Shown here: in pieces, positions 23,901 through 35,900 of the stretch
Layout of the letters: each line of letters opens with the position of its first letter
How positions within the stretch are numbered: the first letter of the stretch is position 1
NCBI RefSeq assembly: GCF_050908995.1
Contig: NC_135120.1
Span: forward strand, 8,879,433 to 8,943,432
Source: Andrena cerasifolii
Lineage: Eukaryota; Arthropoda; Insecta; Hymenoptera; Andrenidae
Reading direction: 5' to 3'
Length of the DNA: 64,000 bases
Program-made: the position numbers and the translations under genes
Notes under the pieces: model-generated
The model's database searches: none
The model's input: only the letters and a program-made list of their open reading frames with translations
Told to the model about the DNA's origin: nothing

Positions 23901-26900
23901 GAATTAAATCGTCAGGCTTCGTGATATCAATAAAATCTGTTTCCCTGAATCCTCTCGACCCTGTCCTCGTCTTCTTCCAACGAACTCGCGGTGGAGGTCG
24001 CGGATATCATTGCCCATCCATTTAGAAACTTATCGCTGGTCGCCCAGAATTTTAGCGGTTCGTTCGAACAGGCCGTTCGAGCAAGGCGGATCGATAGGGT
24101 GGTTCCGCGAGCGTCGGACGCAGAACGCCCTCGAAATGAAATTTCTTACGCGTGGGGAGACCTGGACAAGCAACAGCTAGCGCAGCTTTTAAAGCAAACC
24201 TCGTCGGTTCGTCCGTCGCGCGATTCCATCGCGGCACGCTCGGTAAATCAAATTGCGCGCGAGCCACCGGACGTCGCGACAAAGGGCGAACGGGGCGGTT
24301 AGCTAAATGACCGCAGGCTGTCGAATGCTGGCTTAATGTCCAATTCATTTACTACCTTACTCGCTGGCTGGCTGTACCGAGCAACCGATCGATACCTAAC
24401 ACGCGCCTGCCGTATGCTTGACCATTACTACTTTTCAAGTTCAACGTTGAGGGATCGCTGGGAAAACGTTCGACTAACTTGTTCAGAACAGCGTCGTCCA
24501 GGCGACCCTTGCTCCTCTGCATGTCTTGCTCAATTTCGTCCAGTAATTCCTGCAGGACTTCTACGTTCGTTGCTTCCTCCTCTTCGTCCAGGCCCTCTTC
24601 GTCGTCCTCGGCGTCACCTGCCCCTGTTTCTTCGGGTTTCTCTCGCTCAGCGGTGGCGTTCTCGATCTCGATCGACTGTTAGAAATGACTATTAACCCTT
24701 CGTGGTCATACTTTCGTCGTCACATGGGGTTCGCTGCACCCCAGCGACATTTTTCAGTCACCATTTTTTGAATCTTTTAACTTTTGCTCCACTAGTCTTT
24801 TTCTAGAAATGTAAACTTTTAAATGAAATTTGTCGTTGAAAATATAGTTGTGGAAAAAAGTGATTGTTTTTGTTAAAATTCGACAAATTTTTAAATTCTA
24901 ATATTAAGGGGGTTTGCGACTTGTTGGGCCGAAAAATAGGTAATTCTTTGTGAATTTTTTTACAAAAACGGTTCGACAAATTACTTCGAGGTTTGGCAAG
25001 CTGTTTTATTATGTCTTGAACTGCTGTTCTGAATTTTTGTGTGACAGTGAAAGAAAAACATGGCAGATACGAAAAGAGCGTTGAAAAATAATCGGGTGGT
25101 CCTGGCGTTGACGAAAAGTTCTGTAAGGTTTGTCCGAAACACAAAAAGGAAAAGAGATTCTTAATCTATATGAATGTGGCTATCGATGGTAGTAGATTTA
25201 TTGCCGTATTTGTTACCGTTCCTTTTTTATTTAAAGAAGTTTTCCCGATTCTGCGGCAAAACACACAGGACACTTCGTCTTCTTCAAAACGCTGCGATTT
25301 TAACATTTTTTTATATTTATTAATAAATCTACTACCATCGATAGCCACATCCATATGGATTAAGAATCTCTTTTCTTTTTTGTGTTTCGGATAAACCTTA
25401 CAGTGCTTTTCGTCAACGCGAGGACCACCCGATTATTTTTCAACGCTCTTTTTGTATCTGTCATGTTGTTTTTTTCACTGTCACACAAAAATTCAGAACA
25501 CTAGTTGAAGATACAATAGAACAGCCTGCCAAACCTCAAATTAATTTATCGAACCGTTTTTGTAGAAAAAATTCACAAAGAATTACCTATTTTTCGGCCC
25601 AACAAAGCGCAAACCCCCCTTAAGTTCTTAAAATTTGCAGAAATATTGGCAAAGGAAAAAAAAATGGCCCGGGGCGCGATAAACCCCGTGTCACCACGAA
25701 GGTTTATAAAAATTGATAAAAGCTTTCGTAGAAAACCACTCTGTCTGTTTATAACAAATGCTTTTAAATGGAAAAGCAGTAAACAAAAGTTTCCACTGCG
25801 CAAATATCTCGGAGATTTAGTAAATCCTAAATCCACTGGTGAACAGTATTTTATGCTACCCAGCTCGCTACCCATTAAGCCGGTTAATCAGGGTTTTACT
25901 TTAGAATCTACTTCTCGGTGGGCGTATTAGCGCAACAGGCTATAACACGCTTGTTTTTTAAAAGCACCGGTCAGAAAGGTTTTATGCGGTAAAATACTGA
26001 CCAGTGCCTGGACCGTGTCTGCGATCAATGACTTCGCGTGAACGTAGTGTATGTCGTAATGCTTGGCGAGGTAACTGGCGACTCTGGTCTTGCCGGAAGC
26101 TGGAGGTCCAAGAACGATCACTCTCACCGGATGCAGATTCCTGGCGGCTTTGTACTCCTTCACGATGACACCGATGCTATCGCCGAACGGCATGTCGAGG
26201 TGCCATGCAATCCTATCGACTATGTACTCTGGGTCGATGTTCAAGTTCGTTGTCATCAGATCGTACGTCTGTTGCGTGATTTCCGGCAATAAAAAAGCTT
26301 CCTCCTGCTCCATGTTCTTCGTCTTGCCATTGCTTAGCGCTCGACTGATTTTCTTGTGAAAGAGAAAGAGGGCAAGGAGATGCATACGTAATAACTGGAA
26401 AACACTTGTTGAGCACAAGCTGAAAGAGTCTCCACAAACTGTAGAGAACGACGAAGGAACGTTAATAATATATCAGCGTTTACGAATTAATAAAGGATAT
26501 GAATTATCGAACACAGAGCTTGTGACAGGCGTGCAGACTTGAATCTGTATGCTGTCAGCGTCACTGTTCGTACGACTATAGAATCGAGAAGGTAGGAGTG
26601 AGCTTGGAGGCTCAGTGCGTGTCAGTGGACGGCAAGGGTATCGTAGAGAGGATAGGAATGAAGATGGACAGCGTCTCGTAAATTGGACAGTGGATGCGAA
26701 AATCCCCACCACTGCCTCAAATTTAACCAACCAGATTTCAACGTATAAGGGAGGGACGATATTTACGAGCGTGCTGCGGGAAACGAATCTAGGGACTTCG
26801 AGCGTGTCGAACGCGGGGTGCTGGAGCGAAAACCGACCGTGCACGGTATTACAGTAATGAAAGAGGGAAGTCACGAGGGACTCGAGAAACAAAAGGAGTT

Positions 26901-29900
26901 TACGAGGAGCTTATCGGTGAACGACAAACGTCGAAACGACCGCAAGCCGTCAGAGGAATGATCATAAATGGATCGCTGCGACGCGGCATCTTTTCATCGT
27001 CCCCCGTATTACCTTGACAATGGTGCTCTGAGTGATCAGCTCTTGCTCCGCAGCTACTAGGTACCTCGGCGAAGGCCAATTCTGCAGCACGTCGAGCACC
27101 AGCCTGCGTATCGATACGAACGCTCGTTAAACGCTTTTACACGGCCACTGGACCGCGCGTGTCCCATTATTCAATGATGAACGAGCCGCGCGAACATGTT
27201 CATTACGCGGTTTAGCTTCCGGGAGTGATGCTAAATCGGTATAAGCGTTACAGCTGGCTCCCGGTCGACGCTGGAGCGGAATTAGAGGACCAGCTATTAA
27301 CGCGGCGGTCCGCGAAACGCGGAGTGAATCTGCTGCGACAGAATAATGGCTACTCGAAGAGTTACGAAGGCCTCGGAATCAATCTCGGGAGATTTGCAGG
27401 CCAGGGATATCGTGAACAGCCAGTCTTGGCGAAGAAAATTTAACGTTTAAACTACACTAATCAGTGAGGCACTCAGGATTTAAGCTCGAGGTGAGCCGAG
27501 TTGAAGGGATAAAGATATTTTTGAATGCAAATTTGATCAAATTCAGGTGATTATAAAAAATTATTTAAGGAATAAAATCCAGTTTTCTTCTCTATTTACA
27601 AAGCCCTTCTTTGGGTAGTATCAGGTAGGGATTGCAAACCGGTAAATCGGTAAATCGGTTTGAAGCTTTTTTCACTGATAACGTAGTAGATATCGACGGA
27701 ATTATGCGCGACGTATTTTTACCGGTAATTCGCCATATTTTTTACCGGTAATTCGCCATATTTTTACCGGTAATTCGATAAATTACGTATTTCTCGCGAT
27801 CTACCGGTAAATATCGAGAAATACGTAATTTATCGAATTACCGGTAAAAATACGTCGCGCATAATTCCGTCGATATCTACTACGTTATCAGTGAAAAAAG
27901 CTTCAAACCGATTTACCGATTTACCGGTTTGCAATCCCTAGTACCAGGCCTCCTTGGGCCCCTTCTGGGTACGTCACTGATATTAATGCAGGCAATCGAA
28001 TGGTCCCACGCTCACGTGCTCAGGTCGCGTACGTGCAGCAGGGGTATTTTGTTCTGGCCTTTCCCGAGGATGGGCAGGAACGGTGCGTTATGCCAGGCCA
28101 TTTTGAACAGATAGTGCAGAGGCCCTTGCGCGTCCCCATAAGTGGCAGCACTGCTAATCACGAGCGTCTTCAATTTGTTCTTCAAGTTCAACTTCTTCTT
28201 CACCACCACCACCTCCTTCTCGCACTGAATGTGCTCCTTATAGTTCGGATGCGGCTTCCGCTTCCTGTAATCCTCCTCAGTGAAGGGCAAATCTGGTTCC
28301 TCTTTACTCAGCGGCTTGGTGTGCGCCCAGGTCATCAACGTGGATATCAAAACAAAGTATCGCACCTCGTCGTTGCGTTCGAAAGCCTTCGGGGCTTTCT
28401 GCTCCGCCTCTTCCAACTCCCGCATGATTGCTGCAAAATATTGTTGAAGAGGGCGTAAGATACCTACCGCGATGATCTGACGACTTTGGTCGGTGCACTG
28501 TACCGCGTGGGCGCAGTCTGAGGGCTCCAGACGCAAAAACAATGAGAAAAGTTCGCGCAAACATACGTGCTATTTACCTGACTTCGAACTTGCGGCAATT
28601 TATGCGGCAGCTCCGCGAAGTTGCCCCGTATTCTTAGAAAAATTGCTCAAGCGCTACGGGGGCTTGGGTTTTATAAATAGAATGAATCGCGCACCTGAGA
28701 CGGGTCAGGAAGCTGCTTTCGTAGAAGATCCAGGAAAGTGGTTGTATAAGAAGTTAATTAACTAGGCGTACCTTTCGCAGCGATACTTTCCCGACAAACA
28801 GAAGGATGCATCTGCAAAGTGCAAACTACACTTTTCAGAGAGCCCGGCGAGAGCATTAACGTTTCAGAAATTGAACCGTGCCGCGGATTTGATTGCGATA
28901 AAAAAAGAGGGACTTGGAAGCAGAGCTCGTTTAAGTTGGAGACCAGTTGTAGCAAGAGACCACCCACCGTTTCCTCTTAAGCGGCAAAGAACGTGGCTTA
29001 TGGACTCTTTTGCAAAGTGTTCGGTACAGTGTGCTCGCAATTTTTTCCCCCAAGCCAAGTGTGAAAATACGCCCCCGCGTTACGTTGCAGAGGATACGTG
29101 CAGAAATTCAGCGGAAAAGGGGTGCTATCTCCGTGAGAGCGTTCAGTTCAAGGATAAAGCTCGCTAAAGGCGCAATTGCATCCGCCTTTCCAGCACACAC
29201 TATCGCGCATCTAAAGACTCGGAGATACCGTGCTAATTCCCCTTTGTTTTTACGGGATATTAGAGTCTCCGCAGTTCCCCTCCGCGATGCTCTTTCATAT
29301 TTTCAAGTACACGCTCGCGGTTTCCCCGCCGGGGATCGTTCATTTACCACAAGGGGCAAAGTTTTCCGCCGGCGGAACCACGCTCCTGTCGAAACTCTGT
29401 ATAATTAGCAAGGACGCCGGTCCGCAGTTTCAAATTACACGCGAACTCAAAATTTCCAGAGGAGTAATTGCTCGTTACGAGCAGGCAACTGCGCGACATC
29501 GTTTCCGCGCGATTGAAATGGGGAACGCTGCACGTTCGATACTCGTTAATTAGCGACGCAACAGAAAATCCGTACGCCTGCAGCGGATCGTCCCGAGCAC
29601 TTGCGTTTACATTTTAATCCCTTGTTGTTCCTTAATCTCGACAGTGAACCGGGACGATCCAAGATTCATCTGTAGTCAGAGAAGCCTGGCTCTCGTTTCG
29701 TTGGTTTAAAGCAAACAGACTTGCAGATAAATCGTACACGCATTTGGCAAATTTCTTAGACGATTCGAAATTTGTATGTGTCAACTGACCTTTCAATGCC
29801 CAACGAGCTTCCTCCACCTGTCCCTTGTCCCCCGTGATATCGTAAATAACGAATCCGCAGTCCATCAGTTCCTTCGAGAGCGCCTCGCGATTCCTCGCTT

Positions 29901-32900
29901 CCCTTATAATCATAGCCACATCCTCCGGCTGAGGATACTAAAGGAGAAAATGAAATTTACTTATTTCTTTTTAATTATTTTCTCGTGAACGGGTAAGACC
30001 CATTCTGTGGCAGAAGAAGGTGAAAAGACGGAGTAAAAAAACAAGCGTCGCCACGAAACAAAATCAGAAATTAATAGAAAAAATATAAAGCATAATAATA
30101 ATAATGTAAGTCCTATTTAAAGTTGATATCGCTGTATACACCCCGGCTTTAAAAGAGAAAAGAAATCCATAGAAGAAATCACTTTCATTCCGATGAAATT
30201 AGGCGCGATAAAGGCGAATCGATGTATCCAGGGTCGTCGGGCGTCTCTTAAGGGCTACAATGGGCTGGACGACGATAAAGAGCGAGGAGGAAAGGAGCGT
30301 GTTTGTAGGAAGCCACCGCAGAGCGCCTCGAGGGTGGCATTGAATTCATACGGACAAGAATAGAGAGCAGAATGTTACGAAATTCGTCACTCAACGTCGT
30401 TTCGTTCTCCTTCGGTTACCCTTTTGAGAAATAAGCAGACTTAAATTGCCTGCCATTCACCCCGCGGCACGTAGGAAAATAAATTTGCCCGAGGAACACG
30501 GCGAGGCTGAGGGGTAGCGGAAGTCGGTGGATTAGTAGGAAGCAGCCAGGCGTTAATCAGACTAAAAGGGAACTGCAAGTATTATTTACCTCGGGGTCTG
30601 AAGTCGTACCAATCACCTCGTATTTTTTCGGAGCCTCGTCTCTCCGAGGGGCTCCTGTTTCGCCAACCGTTTCATCCACCTTCCTGTCTTTGAATTCCTC
30701 TTCTTCAACCCTTTCATCCTCCTCCTCTTCCTCCTCCTCCTCCGCCTCTCCCTTGTCGGTGACACTTCGCGGATTAACGAACACCCGCTCCGACAGCAGC
30801 TGAAATTTTCATTGCAATCCTTCGTGCATTGAAACGGGAAGGAGTTATCCGATAAACGTCGATATCTCAATTTCAAGGAAGCGCGGAGATTCGATATTGA
30901 AGAACTTGATTGGAACGCTGGAGCCGAGCGCCGATCGTGATCTTTCCCTTTTGAATAAAGAGGCATGAAACGCGAATCCCGCTCGGAGCGCCCCGAGTTA
31001 TGTAATCTCGAGGTGGCGGCTCAATTGAATTTGTACCGTTATTAAATTTGACCTTGCAAAGATACTTCACGAGCCACTGTTAAACCACCTAATTAAAGCC
31101 GCGTCGCTGCGGTGACGGTTTTAATTGTAATTGCCGTGTTTTCAACGCGGAAGGGAGAATTGGATCGCGGGGGCAGTAACAATGTTTCCTTGTAGAATTT
31201 CTTAGCAGATTGCGTTACAGAGGGATGATATAATGACGCAGGTAATGAATTAAGTGAAGGGAATGCTGCTGCGCGCTGGAGAATAATGGTCTATTGACTG
31301 TTGCTGCGATTTTGTGTGCTGTTGCGCAATGTAATTAGAAACGAGTACCTACAATCTATTATGGGAAACTGTAGAGGAAGTGCAGTATATTTGGAATACT
31401 GTTGGTAATTCGGAATACCGAAGAATCTAATAAACTACTGACGCTATCTAATTTGTAACACCGGATATAACAGGGGCTAATGAACTGTTAACTAATGACA
31501 TTTGTGGATGAACCGCCATTTTCACATTTTCGACTTAATCTGCGGAATAAGAAAATGTCAATCTGCAAAACTTTTTCAGCAAGTATTCAATCGTTGCGAT
31601 CATGGTTAAAATACATAAAAACTTTAGAGTTAAACACTTAATCTACTCATTTGCATGCTCCTTCTACGGTTCCGTGTCAGTTTTGCGATGATTTCAAGAA
31701 TAAAAAGTGTGACATGGAAGTTTAGGTTTCAATACCATGTTGCTAATTCGGAATACCGAAGGTAAAGGTAATTTGGAATAGTCCAAAACTTGGCGATGCT
31801 TTTGTTTCACGCGCAACAGCTACCGCCGCGTCGGTTTGGGCCAGTAGAGCTGTTAGAGTACTCGAAAAAAGCGAGCGGCTCGATAAAACCGAGTAGCTCG
31901 AATTTTTTTTCGAGCGGCTCAAATATACTTGGAGCAGATCGAAATTTTCGAGCAGACCGACTGTGTCGAGTAGCTTGAAGCTTGAAGCTTGAAGGTTTCG
32001 GGCAATATGAATGGTTCGAATATTTTAGATTACGAAGAAAAAAGGAAGAAGAAAGGAAAAATAACATAAAGAGATAGGTATGTATGAATAAGTTCATAAA
32101 TACACAAAAAAAATGAAAAAAAAGAAAGATTTGAACTTAGTACTTATTTTCAAAAGTTATAGAATATTTCCATTTACAGTTCACATTTTAATTATTCACA
32201 CTACTTATTGAGAACCATTATTTACATTCCCGTAAATAAACGTAACCTAAAACATTCAAAACATTCGTATTGCTCGAAATATTCAACCTTGAAGCTGCAA
32301 GCTCCTCGACACAATCGGTCTGCTCGAAAATTTCGATCTGCTCCATGCATATTCGAGCCGCTCGAAAAAAATTCGAGCTACTCGGTTTTATCTCGCCGCT
32401 CGGTTCTTCGAGCCACTCGGTTTTTACGGGTACTCGACTCGGCTCGAAAAACCGAGCCTGGCTCGGCTCGCTTTTTCCGAGCACTCGAGCAGCCTTAGTT
32501 CCCATCCTCTGCCGTAATTTTTTATTCGTCTTAAACAAACTGGTATTCCAAACATACTACGCTTCCTCTATTAAAATCACGTTATGCCTGTAATCTCAAT
32601 TAAGCACAGAAAGAATTCGCAATTAAGAAGGTGTAATGCACCGTGTAATTTTAGAGCCTTCTCACTTTTGTAGCTCATTTAAATCATTTCCGTCTGATAA
32701 CGCGTTAGTAATTCCGAGGCTGATTACGCGGTAGAAGTGAAGTCGGAATACATCGTCTTTCGAATAATTATGCACGCCACTGTGCATAATGCTTCTTGCC
32801 TCTGTGCCGCATCTAACTGCACGCGCGCCAACACCCTTAATTGCCGACGTAACGAGCAATATGTCGACGAAAACGACGACGTGCCCATCGATCACGTAAT

Positions 32901-35900
32901 TTACCTAGAACTTGCCCGGTGCATCTCTCTCCTAAGAAAGCGCGCGGTTGCGCGGTTGTTTAAAAAAAGATCCTACCTGTGGGACGTTAAAGGGGATGTG
33001 CCGGAACTAATTCGAAATCGATATTTGCGGATACACGCACTCGTTCCTTTTTATCCCCGCTAATACCGCCACCAACGCGCACAGTAACCTAGACACCGTG
33101 CCGTAATTTATTCATAGCTCGCCGCTGCATTGGAACATTATAACGGAACGCGACTGCGAGAGGGGTGGAAAATAGATCATCACCTTCCGGCATTGATCTA
33201 ATTGTAAGACTCACGTCGACCAGCGCTTTCCCGTGATAACTGTCGATGTGATTGATAAACACGCGCCAGGGCTTGAAGGTGGTCTCGTCAGCTGGGCTCG
33301 GCGAAGGGTCCTCCTTCACCGAGGACACATTTGTATCGTTCAGCGAGTTCGCGTAGCTCATCAAGACATGTGGCATCGCCGGTGTCGTTTTCACCAGAAC
33401 CTAGGACACCGAGAATCGCGCGTGGGCCTTCAATGGTGTCTGAAGTTGAGACAGTTCAATTGCACGCGTCACTTCGCGTGGTTCGCGTTATCGCGTCCAA
33501 TATACCGGTGGCGTATAAATTAGGAACACGTGGATTTAATTATCTAGCTTGACTTCAGAGAGCGAGCGGAAACGAAATAAGCAATAATGGTGACGCGAGT
33601 CATCACTCGGAGTGCAGGTGAAACGTGAAGCTACCATCTGCGAGATTACACCACGTGCTGCGAGAGGTAAGGTCAGGGCCGTGGATATTTCGTCACGCCG
33701 CGATCATTGCGTCACGTAGCAGCACGGCCATGAAATTCAATCGCGAGCGGCTCGCAGCAGCTCGGCTCCACCCGCACTTGGAACTAAAATTTATCGATTA
33801 ATTGACTGATTTCACGGCGCCGGCCGCTTATCAGATGAGAGTGGCTCGGGCCAGGGCTCCCCGTTCACGTGACCGTCCGTAAACTTCGAGGCTCGCGTAC
33901 CAGCGCCGTAAAGAGTCCTATCAACGAAACGCACGAACCTGCGACCTCGCCGCCCGAGCAACGGCAAGCGAGGGTCAAGGCTGGCCCGGCGACCCACGAG
34001 ATAAATGAAAAAGCGTGGGGAATCGATAATTGAACGGATTGCCGGCGAGAAAATTGGGAATCCGCGGACGGAGGCTGGAGTTATACCACACGTTAAATTA
34101 AACTCGCTTCGTGGATTCGTTTCGGAGCGTCCTATCTTGGTGCTTAGGATAATGAAGAACTTGTATAATCGAGGATGGATGGTAGGCATTATAAACTTGG
34201 AAGTTCGGTGTTCGGACGGGTTTACACTCCTGTTAACACCCGAGTATAGAAGCACTTACCGATTCAGCTACTGCAGCTCCGCGCGAACTTCACTCTTCTA
34301 TTATGCATACAACCCCGAAATAGCTGCCACCTGAAATTACGAAGAAAGTGAAACAGTTTCCCTTTTTATCCCTTTGGTAGGATGTTTCACTTCTGCCTGA
34401 CGTAGCTCGTGCCTGTGTGCCAGCCCACGACGGTTCCAAAGTACCTGCCAGTGGTTTGTGACAACGAGCCGGTCTTAAAACACTTGCGATGGTGTTACGA
34501 GGCACTAAAAAATACAAGGTGGACCGTGTCGGTGGGTCGCAAACGAATATTAAGGGCTCAGTAATGGTAGTAAAAGCGTAATTCGCGTGTCTCATCAATC
34601 ACTTAAGTATGTACGCCGAAGGCAGCGTCTCGTCGGCACGAGTTACGACGAAGAACTAAAAGTCGTAAATCGAATTTACGCCCGAACCTTTACCTGCTAT
34701 CGGCCCCGTCACGCGATTATTGGTTGCTACTTTGCGCACGGTGTTTGCATCGGCGATAAAAATGATGAGACCCCCGAGAAGAACTTGATGTTTCATCTTT
34801 CTGCTACCTTCCACTATGTGGTTTAACGATAATTGATTGACTCGGCGCGATAAAACGGAAGCGGAGGTGAACGTGCACCTCTGAGCCCATGAAAAATCTG
34901 AGGCATAGGTGGTGGCTACCTAGGAATATTAGATTTAGAGAGAGGCATCGAAGTCTGGGGAAAGTCTAGATTCACATCTCAATTCAACAGTTCGATCGAT
35001 CCGTTCACTTCTTCCTGTACTCTCCAGAAATAGAATTCACCCGGTGCAGCTCCAAGTTGCGCGGTCCGTCCACTGTGAAGTCCTGAAACATTGTCATTTT
35101 TTAGGATTTATTTTTTAGTAAACGGAATGCTCCAACGTTAGGAGCTTTCCTCTGTTTAAAGCCAAATTCTATTCTTCCTCCTTTGGTCACAATGATCCGG
35201 TCACTAGGGTATGTAAGTTAGCTAATACCTATGCTTGCGGAATGAACTTTTTTCGATTCCCACTTACTTCTTTCAAATTGCAAGCGCGACGAGTCATGGC
35301 CACCAGCATAGCGTCTGAATAGCGTCCCATTCAATTATTTTCTGACAACACTTTGTAAACTTTTGTATATAAAAGGAGTTATCCGTATAAATACAATAAA
35401 AATAAAAATTTTCAATCATTTTGCCTTGTAAAAAGTATGAAATGGTTAATCCAAAAAGGTTTCCGCGATTCCGGCCATAGCCACTGATGTTCTGAGTAAC
35501 GTGTAAAAATTTCAGACTGATTGGTCTAATAGTTTTAAGTTTTAAAACAAATTAAAACAATTCTTTTAATTTTTTTTGTATAATATAAGAGTAGCTTAAT
35601 AAATACCAAAAAGATTTATTGCATTATATGTGTGTATCTACGGAGAAAAAAAATCTTTAAAAATAGCTTAATTTTTCAAACCGTCACAGTGGACTGACCC
35701 CTTAACATCCTACTTGACACGCTGCTCAAGCTATAGCCACCGCCCACATTCAAATATTTATCCCAGGGAAGAAGAATCCGTCGATGGCCTACATACCTCG
35801 ACCAGTTAGCGCAGACATTCTATAACTGAAAGATCGAACTTCTAATCCCGGTGAAACGCTTGGATCACCCGACCTCTTTCTCCCAGAAATAACAACGCAT

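Noticed and set aside
25170..25394. Frames on both strands around 25166-25394 with mirrored peptides
   Set aside because: They read the two arms of the fold-back element; the mirrored translation is due to the palindrome.
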